This document shows positions 26,021-35,924 of a stretch of DNA of 64,000 nt, piece by piece (position 1 is the stretch's first letter; each line of letters begins with the position of its first letter). The DNA is taken from the NCBI GenBank assembly GCA_963740555.1, contig CAVUES010000006.1:1-64000 (forward strand), read 5' to 3'. Source of the DNA: Mayfieldus sp963740555. GTDB lineage: Bacteria > Actinomycetota > Thermoleophilia > Solirubrobacterales > 70-9. The position numbers were made by a program, and so were the translations under genes. The notes under the pieces were generated by a model, which worked only from the letters and a program-made list of their open reading frames with translations, had not been told where the DNA came from and ran no database searches.

Positions 26021-27331
26021 TCACCCGCGGTCCATCTCGAGGCGCAGGAAGTGCGTCGCGCAGGAGATGCAGGGGTCGTAGTTGCGGATCGTCTGCTCGC
26101 AGCGCAGGGTCAGCTCGTCGTCGCCGAGCGCCAGGTTGCCCTGCACGAAGGCGTGGAGGTCCTCTTCGATCACCCGCTGGTTCTGCGAGGTCGGGGGGAT
26201 GATCCTGGCGCTTTCGATCTCACCCTCCCCTCCCAGCTCGTAGCGGTGGTAGAGCAGCCCCCGCGGCGCCTCTGTGACCCCGTGGCCGACCGCCGCCCGC
26301 GGCTCGGCCTCCAGCGCCGGCGGCTCGGGCGGCTGGTAGGAGTCGAGAAGGCGGAGCGCCTCGTCGCAGGCGTAGAGGATCTCCACCGCGCGCACGACGA
26401 TGCTCTGGAACGGATTGCGGCAGCCGGAGCCGATGCCGGCCTCCTCGGCGGCGTCGCGGGCGAGCGGCGAGAGCCGGTCGAGGTTGAGGTTGAAACGGGC
26501 CATCGGCCCGGCCAGATAGGAGCCGCGCCCCCGCACCCGGCAGTGCAGGGCGTTGGAGTGCTCGACCTGCTGCTCCTCGAAGGTGTCGTCGAACTCCGCC
26601 GCCTCGACGTCGATGCCCCGCGAGGAGACGATCCGCCCGCGGTCGATCGGGTACTCCTCCGCCGGCGAGCGAAGGGCGACGAACTCGTAGTCGCGCTCGA
26701 GCTCGGGGAACGGCAGCGACGCCGTCCAGCGCACCGTCTCGACCGCCTCGGAGCGGGCGCGCTCCAGCGACTCGCGCAGGGGCTCCAGGTCGGGTCGCCG
26801 CAGCGCCTTGTAGAAGCCCCCGACCCGCACGTTGATCGGATGGATCTCGCGCCCGCCGATCGTCGCGATCAGCTCGTTGCCGGCCTTCTTGGTTCGCAGG
26901 CCGCGCTCGACGATCTCGCCATGGTCGCGGGCCATCGCGAAGGCGCTCTCGTAGCCGAGGAAGTCGGGCGCGTGCAGCATGTAGAGGTGAAGCGCGTGGC
27001 TCTCCAGCCACTCGCCGCAGTAGATCAACCGGCGCAGCGCCCGCACCTCGTCGCCGATCGCGATCCCGAGCGCGTCCTCCATCGCCTGGCAGGCGCTCAT
27101 CTGGTAGGCGACCGGGCAGATGCCGCAGATCCGCGCGGTGATGTCCGGCGCCTCGACGTAGGAGCGGCCGCGCAGCAGGGCCTCGAACAGCCGCGGCGCC
27201 TCATAGATCTGCAGCTGCACGTCGAGCACCTCGTCGCCGCGCACCCGCACGTACATCGCACCCTCGCCCTCGACCCGGGCCAGGGCCTTGGTGCGAATCG
27301 TCCGCGTCCGTCCGTTGCCGCTATCCGCCAT
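26021..27331 (-). CDS. hydA: [NiFe] hydrogenase large (alpha) subunit, group 3b type
   Basis: 436 residues from ATG 27331 (start overlaps the small-subunit stop by 11 nt). It holds the NiFe(CN)2CO active site: N-terminal Cys pair in RICGICPVAYQMSA (C69, C72) and C-terminal pair in DPCISCATHF (C421, C424). Cleavage after His427 would remove the last nine residues. All four Ni ligands are present. The short form, without the long inserts of group 1 uptake enzymes, together with the beta, gamma and delta partners, places it in the cytoplasmic NADP-linked bidirectional group 3b. Expected reaction: H2 + NADP+ to NADPH + H+, reversible; group 3b enzymes can also reduce sulfur. Confidence 0.94.
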   Translation of the reverse strand: MADSGNGRTRTIRTKALARVEGEGAMYVRVRGDEVLDVQLQIYEAPRLFEALLRGRSYVEAPDITARICGICPVAYQMSACQAMEDALGIAIGDEVRALRRLIYCGEWLESHALHLYMLHAPDFLGYESAFAMARDHGEIVERGLRTKKAGNELIATIGGREIHPINVRVGGFYKALRRPDLEPLRESLERARSEAVETVRWTASLPFPELERDYEFVALRSPAEEYPIDRGRIVSSRGIDVEAAEFDDTFEEQQVEHSNALHCRVRGRGSYLAGPMARFNLNLDRLSPLARDAAEEAGIGSGCRNPFQSIVVRAVEILYACDEALRLLDSYQPPEPPALEAEPRAAVGHGVTEAPRGLLYHRYELGGEGEIESARIIPPTSQNQRVIEEDLHAFVQGNLALGDDELTLRCEQTIRNYDPCISCATHFLRLEMDRG

Positions 27332-28124
27332 CCGTGCCCTCCTCTGGCTCGTGCGCCTCGCTCTCGGCGCGGAAGGCCGGTTTGGCGGCGTTGAAGTTGC
27401 GGAAGGATTGGACCAGCTCGGGCTCGCTGGAGCCGAGGCTGTCGCGCATCCAGCCGGCCAGTGAGGGGGTATTGGGAGTCTCCATCGGCCCGTAGCAGCC
27501 GTAGCAGCCACGGTCGTAGGAGGGACAGAGGGCTCCGCACCCGGCGTGGGTGACGGGCCCCAGGCAGGGGGTCCCATGAGCGACCATCACGCAGACGTTG
27601 CCGCGGCGCTTGCACTCGATGCAGACGCTGTAGGAGGGGATGTTGGGCCGCCGCTCGCCGAGATAGGCGCCGATCACCTCGAGCAGCTGATGCTTGTTTA
27701 TGGGGCAGCCTTGGAGCTCGAAGTCGACCGGGACGTGGGCGCTGATCGGCGTCGAAGTGTCGAGGGTCGAGATGTACTCCGGGGTCGCGTAGACGGTGGA
27801 GACGAACTCGGCGGTGTCGGCGAAGTTGCGAAGCGCCTGGATCCCGCCCGCCGTGGCGCAGGCCCCTATCGTGACCAGCCGCCGCGAGGACTGGCGGACC
27901 TGCTGGATTCGCTCCGCGTCCTCGGCGGTGGTGATCGACCCCTCGACCAGCGAGAGGTCGTATGGGCCCTCGACCGTCGCCCGGCGCGCCTCCAGGAAGT
28001 AGGCGATGTCGACCTGGTCGGCGAGCGGCAACAACTCGTCCTCGCAACCGAGCAGGGTGAGCTGGCAACCGTCGCAGGAGGCGAACTTCCAGACCGCGAG
28101 CTTCGGACGGGCCGGTTCCGCCAT
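27321..28124 (-). CDS. hydD: [NiFe] hydrogenase small (delta) subunit, group 3b type
   Basis: 267 residues, no Tat signal, so cytoplasmic. Cluster ligands: CDGC at 17-20 beside the active site, then IGACATAGG, LQGCPINK, CIECKRRGNVC, PCLGPVTHAGCGALCPS and RGCYGCYGP, enough for three FeS clusters. The last 45 residues are Glu-rich and poorly conserved. Its ATG overlaps the gamma-subunit TGA (ATGA) and its end overlaps the large-subunit start, so all subunits are translationally coupled. It relays electrons from the NiFe site to the gamma and beta subunits. Confidence 0.94.
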   Translation of the reverse strand: MAEPARPKLAVWKFASCDGCQLTLLGCEDELLPLADQVDIAYFLEARRATVEGPYDLSLVEGSITTAEDAERIQQVRQSSRRLVTIGACATAGGIQALRNFADTAEFVSTVYATPEYISTLDTSTPISAHVPVDFELQGCPINKHQLLEVIGAYLGERRPNIPSYSVCIECKRRGNVCVMVAHGTPCLGPVTHAGCGALCPSYDRGCYGCYGPMETPNTPSLAGWMRDSLGSSEPELVQSFRNFNAAKPAFRAESEAHEPEEGTDGG

Positions 28125-28987
28125 CAGACCTCTCGCAGCTCGAAGAAGCTCGCGATGTCGGAGAACCGCATCACCGGCCCCTCCCTGCAAACGTAGGTGG
28201 GGCCGAACACGCAGCGCCCGCACTGGGTTATCGCGCACTTCATGTTGCGCTCCAGCGAGACGTGGATCCGCTCGGGTGGCACCCCGCGATCGCGCAGTGC
28301 CCGTATCGCGAAGCGCATCATCACCTCGGGCCCGACCACCATGCATACGGCGCTCGAAGGCTCGAATTGCGCCCGATCGATCAGCTTCGTCACCACCCCG
28401 ACCTCGCCCGACCAGTCGCCCGTCGCGCTGTCGACGGTCAGGTCGACCTGAAGCCCGGGGTCCGACGCCCAATGCGGAAGCTCCATGCGGTAGAGCAGCT
28501 GCCCGGGATCGCGCCCGCCGTAGAGCAGCAGGACCTCGCGAAAGCGCTCTCGCTGGACGATCGCCTCAGCCAGCGCCGGACGCAGCGGGGCCATGCCGAG
28601 CCCGCCCGCGACGATCACCAGGTCGCCGCCGCTGGCCTCGTCGACGGGCCAGGAGCTGCCGTAGGGGCCGCGGACGCCGAGCTGGTCGCCAGGTTTCGCG
28701 GCGCAGATCGCCTCGGTCACCGAGCCGACGGCGCGGACCGTGTGCCGCAGCGGCCCGCGCGCGGACGGATCGCCGCAGATCGAGATCGGGGCCTCGCCGA
28801 TGCCGAAGGCGTAGAGCATGTTGAACTGGCCGGGCTCAAATGGAGGAACGCTGCCGCCGTTCGAGGGCTCCAATTCCAGCGTCCAGGTGTCCTCGGTCTC
28901 TTGCTCGCGCCGCAGCACCCGGAAAGGCTCGGGGACCATCGGCCCGGGGGCCGGGGAATCAGCCGGCTGTCGCGTGACCATAGACAT
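28124..28987 (-). CDS. hydG: Hydrogenase gamma subunit, FAD/NAD(P)H oxidoreductase
   Basis: 287 residues (ATG 28987; an ATG at 28981 is an alternative). FNR-like fold: FAD-binding barrel (FEPGQFNMLYAFGIGEAPISI), NAD(P) domain with IVAGGLGMAPLRPAL and LLYGGRDP, and a C-terminal [2Fe-2S] binding Cys set (MKCAITQCGRCVFGPTYVC), as in dihydroorotate dehydrogenase PyrK and sulfhydrogenase gamma. It passes hydrogenase electrons to NADP(H). It overlaps the upstream cyclic-nucleotide-binding gene by about 29 nt, an unusually long overlap that enforces co-expression. Confidence 0.93.
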   Translation of the reverse strand: MSMVTRQPADSPAPGPMVPEPFRVLRREQETEDTWTLELEPSNGGSVPPFEPGQFNMLYAFGIGEAPISICGDPSARGPLRHTVRAVGSVTEAICAAKPGDQLGVRGPYGSSWPVDEASGGDLVIVAGGLGMAPLRPALAEAIVQRERFREVLLLYGGRDPGQLLYRMELPHWASDPGLQVDLTVDSATGDWSGEVGVVTKLIDRAQFEPSSAVCMVVGPEVMMRFAIRALRDRGVPPERIHVSLERNMKCAITQCGRCVFGPTYVCREGPVMRFSDIASFFELREV

Positions 28988-29428
28988 CGAGGAGCTGGAC
29001 CCGCGTTGCCTGGAGGCGATCGACCATTTGCACGGCGAAGCGCTTCATCAGCTCATAGCCGAGGTCGTGGTCGGACTCCGCCTTCTCGCGCAGGCATTCG
29101 GCGTCGAATACGACCGCCGACCCATGCTCGACCGCACGACCGTCGAGGTGCCAGCGGTAAGGGGGAAAGAGCCACGACCACCCGACCAGCTCGCCTGGGC
29201 CGTGAGTGGAAACGGACAGCGGTCCCTGCCCGGGCATGAAGAGGTCCAGGGCGATACGCCCATGGCGCACTACGTAAAAGACATCCGCGTCCTCGCCCTC
29301 GCGAAAGAGCTGCTCGCCGGCCTCGAAGGCTGTGATCTGTCCGCAACCGGCGATGAACTCCAGCTGCTTGGCGGTGAGTCCCGCGAAGACCTCGGACTCG
29401 GTGAGCAGCTCGCCGATACTTCGCTCGC

Positions 29429-29432
<4 letters not shown>
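28959..29432 (-). CDS. Cyclic-nucleotide-binding domain protein within hydrogenase operon
   Basis: 157 residues, one cNMP-binding (Crp-type) beta barrel: LTAKQLEFIAGCGQ, FEAGEQLFREGEDADVFYVVRHGRIAL, then a modified phosphate-binding cassette (HGPGELVGWSWLFPPYRWHLDGRAVEHGSAV) in which the usual RxA is replaced by DGRA. A C-terminal helix follows (LGYELMKRFAVQMVDRLQATRVQLLDVY) but there is no helix-turn-helix, so it is not a DNA-binding Crp. It lies between beta and gamma, overlapping both (ATGA at 29429-29432), and probably binds the enzyme. It may gate hydrogenase activity with a cyclic nucleotide or another small ligand (inference). Confidence 0.85.
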
Positions 29433-30571
<1,139 letters not shown>

Positions 30572-30663
30572 GCCGTCTCCTCGGGCCGTTGCGGTCCCTG
30601 GCGGACGCCGGGACCCCGCTGGCCGAGACTAGCGACAACCCGGCCGCCGCGGCACGAACCCGA

Positions 30664-32133
30664 TCAGCCCACCGTCTGGCCAGTTGCCTGCGCGGCCTCG
30701 CGAAGCTCGGCGAGCGACTCCTCGATCCCGTCGGCGAGCACCTGGAGGTCGGGCACGGTGTCGTGGTCTGCGTTGAGCCCGAAGAACATCTTGCCGTCAT
30801 AGCTCAGCACCGCAAGGCCGACGGAATGGTCGGCGGCCAGCGGAACCAGCGGCCAGAGGTCGGTCATCTTGCAGCCCATGCCGTAGAGCGGGATCTGGGG
30901 GCCCGGGACGTTGGTGACCGTGACGTTGAACAGCCGCGTCGCGAACAGCGAGCGGGCCAGGAAGCTGTGGATGACGGGCGGTGCGTGCGTGGTGAGGTCG
31001 ATCAGCGTGCTCGTCCCCAGCGCCTGGCTGCCCGACTTCAGCCCCTCGGCCTCCTGCACCTGGCGCGCGTAGCGCTCCACCGGGTCCTCGATGCCGACCG
31101 GCAGGCGGACGAACAGCGAGGTGATCTTGTTGCCGAACGCCAGCTCCTCGCCGGCGACGCGCAGGTTGACCGGGACCATCGCCCGCAGGCCCTGCTCGGA
31201 CGGCGTCTCGCGGCGCTCGATCAGCAGACGCCGCAGGCCGCCGGCCGCGACCGCCAGCACGACGTCGTTGACGGTGCCGCCCATCGACCGCTTGATCTCC
31301 TTCAGGTCGTCGAGCGGCACCCAAGCGACGGCGAGCCGGCGCTTGCCGCCGATCGGGACGTTGAGGCTGGTTCGCGGCGCCGCCGACAGCTCGTCCTGCA
31401 CGATCACGTCGACGAGCGCCCGCGAGCGCTTCAGCACCTCGGCCGCGCGCTCGGGGTGGCGGACGGCGCCCAGCGTGCCGCCGATCAAGTCCGCCGATGC
31501 GCGGGCGACCTTCAGCGGCAGCTTGGCGGCGCGGACCGGAAGCCGCGCCAGACCGGTCGCGGCCCGGGTCGCCGATTCCAGGGGCAACGGCCGGAGGGGT
31601 GGCCCGGGCGAAGTCGATTGCGTATGAGGGGAGGCTGGGGGATGCGGCTCGGTGTCGAGCAGCAGCTGGGCCGTGTCGATCGATCCGACTCCGTCGACAA
31701 GACAGTGGTGCGTCTTGCTGGCGATCGCCCAGCGCCCGCCGGCCAGCCCATCGATCACCACCGTCTCCCAGAGCGGCCGCGTGCGGTCGAGGCGCTCGGA
31801 ATAGAACTCGCCGGCCCACTCGAGCAGCTCGGCCTGGCCGCCCGGAGACGGCAGGGTTGCCGCGCGCACGTGCTTGGCGACCCGAAACCGCTCGTCGTCG
31901 TCCCAGGAGGGCCATGACAGCCCACCGGTGGTCGGCTCCGAGAGGCGCTGGTGGTAGCGCGGCAGATGCTCGATCCCCTGCTCGATTCGATCCACCACGT
32001 CGGACACCGACGGCGTCCGTCCATCCGGCCGCGGTTCGAAGATCATCACGCCGCCGATGTGCATGTGGACGCCCTGGTCCGCCTCCTCGAGCTCGAGGAA
32101 GGTGGCGTCGAGCGCGTCAAGCTGCTCACTCAT
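30664..32133 (-). CDS. WS/DGAT-type acyltransferase (wax ester/triacylglycerol synthase) 1
   Basis: 489 residues. The catalytic HHxxxDG motif is THHCLVDGVGS; other family blocks are PLWETVVIDGL, the central VNDVVLAVAAGGLRRLL, VPVNLR and NVTVTNVPGP. The family joins acyl-CoA to diacylglycerol or long alcohols to give triacylglycerol or wax esters, usually at lipid droplets or the membrane. Full length with an intact active site. A roughly 20-residue Pro/Ser linker splits the two CoA-dependent-acyltransferase halves. Divergent from the PHP phosphatase gene. A second WS/DGAT lies 3.8 kb to the right. Confidence 0.92.
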   Translation of the reverse strand: MSEQLDALDATFLELEEADQGVHMHIGGVMIFEPRPDGRTPSVSDVVDRIEQGIEHLPRYHQRLSEPTTGGLSWPSWDDDERFRVAKHVRAATLPSPGGQAELLEWAGEFYSERLDRTRPLWETVVIDGLAGGRWAIASKTHHCLVDGVGSIDTAQLLLDTEPHPPASPHTQSTSPGPPLRPLPLESATRAATGLARLPVRAAKLPLKVARASADLIGGTLGAVRHPERAAEVLKRSRALVDVIVQDELSAAPRTSLNVPIGGKRRLAVAWVPLDDLKEIKRSMGGTVNDVVLAVAAGGLRRLLIERRETPSEQGLRAMVPVNLRVAGEELAFGNKITSLFVRLPVGIEDPVERYARQVQEAEGLKSGSQALGTSTLIDLTTHAPPVIHSFLARSLFATRLFNVTVTNVPGPQIPLYGMGCKMTDLWPLVPLAADHSVGLAVLSYDGKMFFGLNADHDTVPDLQVLADGIEESLAELREAAQATGQTVG

Positions 32134-32257
32134 CGAGACTCCTCGCTTTCCTCTGCGGTCAACCTATTTCGGTGCCGCGGCTGGCGCATCCGGGGCCTCC
32201 CCTCGGCTTGGCCCGTGCTCGCTACTGACTCCGACCCGTCTAGGCTGGCCGCAAGTC

Positions 32258-32992
32258 GTGATCGACCTTCACTGCCACATCCTTGCCGGCATCGACGACG
32301 GGGCGAGCGAGCTCTCGGACAGCGTCGGGATGGCGCGCCAGGCCGCCGACGACGGAATCGAGGCGATCTGCGCCACACCCCACATCCGCCACGACCACGA
32401 CGTCCGCATCGATGAGATCGAGATCCGCGTCGCCGACCTGCAGGCCGAGCTGGAGCGCCAGCGAGTTCCGGTCTCGGTGATTGCGGGAGGGGAGGTTGCG
32501 GAGACCGCGGTCGAGGGGCTCGACGGAGACGAGCTGCGGCGCGTGACCCTCGGAGACGGCCCCTGGGTGCTGCTCGAGCCGGCCTTCGGACCGCTCTCCG
32601 ATTCGTTGCACCGCCGGGTGAGGCACCTGGCCGAGCGCGGATATCGGTCCTTGGTCGCGCATCCGGAACGCCACCTCTGCGAGGACCTCGGCGAACGATT
32701 GGTCGCTCTCGTCAGAGAGGGAACCCTCGTGCAGGCGACCGCGGACTTCTTTCTGCGCGAAGAGACCGCGCCCTACATGCTCGAGCTGGCCGAGCGCGGC
32801 CTCGTTCACGTCCTCGGCAGTGACGCGCACTCCCCGCGGATCGGCCGCCCGGTGCGCATCTCGGCGGCGCTGGAGGTGCTGGAAAGGGTCGTGCCGCTTC
32901 GTCCTCACCTCGAATGGATCGGCGAGCTCGCGCCGGCGGCGATCGTGCGAGGCGAGGAGCTGGAGGCGCCCTTCGAGCCGCAGGACCGCTAG
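32258..32992 (+). CDS. PHP-domain protein-tyrosine phosphatase (CpsB/CapC/YwqE family)
   Basis: 244 residues from GTG 32258. Metal-binding motifs of the family are all visible: DLHCHILAGIDDGA at the N-terminus, ATPHIRHDHD, GEVAE, LVAHPERH and GSDAHS. These Mn-dependent enzymes remove phosphate from tyrosine kinases (BY-kinases) that control capsule and exopolysaccharide chain length. No Wzc/Wzz-type kinase is nearby, though a glycan cluster lies 20 kb to the right. It is convergent with, and overlaps by 4 nt, the HMG-CoA reductase gene. Confidence 0.88.
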   Translation: MIDLHCHILAGIDDGASELSDSVGMARQAADDGIEAICATPHIRHDHDVRIDEIEIRVADLQAELERQRVPVSVIAGGEVAETAVEGLDGDELRRVTLGDGPWVLLEPAFGPLSDSLHRRVRHLAERGYRSLVAHPERHLCEDLGERLVALVREGTLVQATADFFLREETAPYMLELAERGLVHVLGSDAHSPRIGRPVRISAALEVLERVVPLRPHLEWIGELAPAAIVRGEELEAPFEPQDR

Positions 32993-34179
32993 GGCCGATT
33001 GCGGCCAAGGAGGTCGTGCGCAGTGATCCATTCTTCGGCGAGGATCGCCCCCCCGAGGGAGACCTCGCCGCAGAGCACGGTCGCGGCGACGATCTCGGCG
33101 AGCTTGCGCACCTTCCCGGTGCCGTAGCAGCCGAGCAGTTCCAGGCACTCACGCTGGGTGGCGAGCCCGGTGCCGCCGCCGTAGGTGGCGACGATCAGCG
33201 AGGGGATCGTGATCGAGGCGTAGTAATCGCCGTTGGGCAGCAGCTCGCTGAAGCCGAGCGCCGCGGAGCACTCGGCGACATTGGCGGCGTCCTGGCCGGT
33301 GGCGATGAACAGCGCCGCGATCCCATTCGCCGAGTGCATGCCGTTGTTGTTGACGCCGGACATGAAGCCACCGAGGTTCGACACCTGCCGGGCCCGGAAA
33401 AGCTTTTCGCCCGACGTGTGCATGTGCTCCTCGATCAGCGCGGCGGGGATCGTCGCTTCTGCGACAACGCGTTTGCCGCGCGTGCGGAGGATGTTGACGT
33501 GCGAGCTCTTCTTGTCGGTTGCGAAGTTCGATTCCAAGTAGAAGTTTGTGATGCCCTTGTAGTTGGAGGTGATCCAGGCGCAGGCCGCCGCGGTCGCCTT
33601 GCCGGTCAGGTTCTGGCCCGCGGCGTCGCCGGTCGTGTAATCGAAGCGCGTGAACAGGATCCGGCTGGCCGAGTACTGCTCGATGCGGCGCAGACGGCCA
33701 GTGCGCGTCGTGGTCTCCGCCGCTTGCTTGACCTCGTCGAAGTGCTCGCTCAGCCATACGCCGAAAGCGCGCGCTTCGCGAGCGGTCTCGAAGACGAAGG
33801 CGGGGGCGCGCTGCATCGCGTCGTCGAGGATGGTGGTCTTGACTCCGCCGGCCTCGCGCAGCGTCTTCATGCCTCGGTTGTAGCTGGCGACCAGAGTGCC
33901 CTCCGCTGTCGCCAGAGGCACGTAGAACTCGCCCTTCGCGTGTTCCCCGTCGACGACCAGCGGCCCCGCGATGCCGATCGGAACCTGCGCGACCCCAGTG
34001 AAGTGCTCGACGTTCCCGGGGAGGATCGATGGATCGAACGAGTACCGGGCGACGTGCTCCAATTCGACGCCCGTCTGCTCCCGAAGGAAAGCCCGGCGGG
34101 TCTCTGCGGCCTCGAGCGTGTAATCGCCCTCGCCCTCTTCGCGCGGGATCTTCTTGCGCACCGCCCGGGGAGCTGTCAT
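32989..34179 (-). CDS. HMG-CoA reductase, class I type
   Basis: 396 residues. Reduces HMG-CoA to mevalonate with NADPH. Catalytic set: Glu93 in LATAEGTLVAS, Lys and Asp in the TDKK motif (222-224), an Asp in the ATGQDAANVAE segment and His388 in AHDLLGRN near the C-terminus. Further blocks: HFTGVAQVPIGIAGPLVV, GDAAGQNLTG (DAMGQN in most homologues) and ATYGGGTGLATQ for the cofactor. There is no membrane anchor, so it is a soluble bacterial form. Other mevalonate genes are absent from the window, and an alpha/beta hydrolase follows 8 nt upstream on the same strand. Confidence 0.9.
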   Translation of the reverse strand: MTAPRAVRKKIPREEGEGDYTLEAAETRRAFLREQTGVELEHVARYSFDPSILPGNVEHFTGVAQVPIGIAGPLVVDGEHAKGEFYVPLATAEGTLVASYNRGMKTLREAGGVKTTILDDAMQRAPAFVFETAREARAFGVWLSEHFDEVKQAAETTTRTGRLRRIEQYSASRILFTRFDYTTGDAAGQNLTGKATAAACAWITSNYKGITNFYLESNFATDKKSSHVNILRTRGKRVVAEATIPAALIEEHMHTSGEKLFRARQVSNLGGFMSGVNNNGMHSANGIAALFIATGQDAANVAECSAALGFSELLPNGDYYASITIPSLIVATYGGGTGLATQRECLELLGCYGTGKVRKLAEIVAATVLCGEVSLGGAILAEEWITAHDLLGRNRP

Positions 34180-34186
34180 CTGTCTT

Positions 34187-35110
34187 TCAACGCGCGTCTG
34201 CGCTCACAGCATTGTCGGGGGCAGTCCGGTGCCGGGCCCGCCACTGTTTGGCATCGAACTTCGCCGGCTCGGTCCCCTCGAGGAAGCGCTCGAGCACCGC
34301 GATGAAGCGCTCCGGCGCCTCGAGCTGTGGCAGGTGGCCGACCCCGTCGAAGATCTCAAGGCGGCTCCCCGGGATCGCCTCGTGTGCCTGCTCGCCATGG
34401 TGGGCGGGGATGATCCGATCGCGCGCGCCCCAGACGATGAGGACGGGGATGCCCTCGGCGAGGTAGAGCCGGTCGCGCGCGTCGACGCGCTGACCGCCCG
34501 TCCCGACGACCGACCGCAGCGCGGCAAGGAAGGCGGCGCGGCGGTCGGGGTCGGTGAGCGACGCGTAGCCGCGCGCGACCTCGGCGATGTCCGTGTTTGG
34601 CCGCAGCCCGACGGCCGCCAGACCGCGTCCGAGCGCGGCTCCCGCGCTGCCCGCTGCCCCAGCGGTCGCGGCGATGAAAGCGTTCGCGCCGGGAAGCGCG
34701 GCCGCCCGCAGCACCGGGCTCACTTCAGGACCTAGGCCGCCGCTGGAGACCAGCACCAAGCGCTCGGTGACCTCTGGGAACTGATAGGCGAGTTGCATCG
34801 CGATCCCGCCGCCGAGCGAGTGCCCGACCAGCGTCGCGCGGTCGTGGTCGAGCGCGATGAGCAGATCGCGCAATCCGGCAGCCAGCGCCCCGATCGAGTA
34901 GTCGCCGGCGCCGGGCGGCGACAGCCCGTGCCCAGGCAGATCGGGGGCGACAACCGTGTGGTGTCGCGCCAGCGGCTCGATCACCGCCTCCCAGTTCTCG
35001 AAGTTGCCCGCCATCCCGTGGATCAGAAGCAGCACCGGACCGGTGCCGGCTTCGGCGTAGCTAAGCGGCCGTCCGTGGAGCGTCGCCGTCTTCAGCTCGA
35101 TCGCGCTCAC
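34187..35110 (-). CDS. Alpha/beta hydrolase
   Basis: 307 residues from GTG 35110, which overlaps the TetR gene stop (GTGA). Canonical fold: HGMAGNFENWEAVI oxyanion loop, nucleophile Ser in GHSLGGG, acid in VWGARDRIIP and catalytic His in GVGHLPQLE. A cap domain (about 130-215) is Ala/Gly-rich, suggesting a hydrophobic substrate such as a fatty ester or an aromatic ring-cleavage product. It is co-transcribed with TetR and probably HMG-CoA reductase, so it may be part of a lipid or isoprenoid regulon. Confidence 0.85.
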   Translation of the reverse strand: MSAIELKTATLHGRPLSYAEAGTGPVLLLIHGMAGNFENWEAVIEPLARHHTVVAPDLPGHGLSPPGAGDYSIGALAAGLRDLLIALDHDRATLVGHSLGGGIAMQLAYQFPEVTERLVLVSSGGLGPEVSPVLRAAALPGANAFIAATAGAAGSAGAALGRGLAAVGLRPNTDIAEVARGYASLTDPDRRAAFLAALRSVVGTGGQRVDARDRLYLAEGIPVLIVWGARDRIIPAHHGEQAHEAIPGSRLEIFDGVGHLPQLEAPERFIAVLERFLEGTEPAKFDAKQWRARHRTAPDNAVSADAR

Positions 35111-35796
35111 GCCGAGGCTCCGTCGACGACGCGCGCGAGCCCCAAGGCGTCCTGCAGGCACGCTTCGCGCACCCGCTCAGGATCGAGCTCGAAGGTCTCA
35201 GCGATGCCCGGGGCCGCCTCGCGCACACCGACGCCGACGCGCGCGAGGTGCATCGAGCCGAGCACCTGCGTGTAGAGCCGGTTGGCGGTGAAGTCGGGGT
35301 CGTCGATCGCGAAGACGCCGCGCTCGGCGCCGGTCGCGAGGATCCGCTCCAGCGGGCCCAGGGTCGCGGCGATTGCGCGGCCAAGGCGAAAGAGAACCGC
35401 GCCGGAGACGTGCTCGCGCAACTCAGCCTCGGGCCGCTGGATCAACGCCAGCGCGCAGTCCAGAAAAGCCGGGTACTCGAGGCAGAAGTCGACGTACAGC
35501 TTGCAGGTATCGCGCAGCGCCGCGACCGGATCCGCCGGCTCGGACAATTCGGCGCTGCGTGCCTCGAGCTCGGCGAGGTAGTCGACGACCGCGAGCACGA
35601 AGATCTCCTCCTTGGAGTCAAAGGATCGGTAGATCACCGCCTTGTGCATCCCGGCCGCCTGCGCGATGTCATCGACATGCGCGTCCCGCCGACCGCGCTC
35701 GTCAAACAGCGCCCGTGTGGTGGCGACGATCGCCCGTTCCCGGGCGCGGCGCCGCTCGCGCCTTGTTGAGCCATGCCGGTGTTGTGTGGCGGCCAC
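35107..35796 (-). CDS. TetR-family regulator
   Basis: 229 residues. N-terminal helix-turn-helix: RERAIVATTRALFDERGRRDAHVDDIAQAAGMHKAVIYRSFDSKEEIF without gaps, the recognition helix around MHKAVIYRSF. The C-terminal domain (about 70-229) is helical with a Cys in each of two helices (DTCKLYVDFCLEY) and has the size of fatty-acid or CoA-ester sensing TetRs. A 20-bp palindrome lies 4 bp upstream of its start and just outside the divergent WS/DGAT gene. It probably represses itself, the hydrolase and the acyltransferase. Confidence 0.88.
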   Translation of the reverse strand: MAATQHRHGSTRRERRRARERAIVATTRALFDERGRRDAHVDDIAQAAGMHKAVIYRSFDSKEEIFVLAVVDYLAELEARSAELSEPADPVAALRDTCKLYVDFCLEYPAFLDCALALIQRPEAELREHVSGAVLFRLGRAIAATLGPLERILATGAERGVFAIDDPDFTANRLYTQVLGSMHLARVGVGVREAAPGIAETFELDPERVREACLQDALGLARVVDGASA

Positions 35797-35800
35797 GGAT

Positions 35801-35820
35801 CAAACGTTACCGCACGTTTG
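35801..35820. promoter_or_regulatory. Palindromic operator between tetR and WS/DGAT
   Basis: CAAACGTTACCGCACGTTTG: 7-bp perfect arms CAAACGT/ACGTTTG with a 6-bp spacer, in the 128-bp divergent region, 4 bp from the TetR start codon. Size and symmetry are those of TetR operators. Regulation of both neighbours is inferred from position. Confidence 0.75.
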
Positions 35821-35843
35821 ACTGCTGGTTCGACTGCTGGTTC
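35820..35843. repeat. 12-bp tandem repeat next to the operator
   Basis: GACTGCTGGTTC occurs twice in a row (35820-35831, 35832-35843) and a partial third copy (GATTGCT) follows. It abuts the palindromic operator, so it lies within the tetR-WS/DGAT promoter region; function unknown. Confidence 0.7.
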
Positions 35844-35924
35844 GATTGCTCTGATGATTGCTGCGCAACCCCGGTCGGCGGTGAGGCCACTGCACGCTCC
35901 CAGTCTGAGTCCTAATCTGGACCG

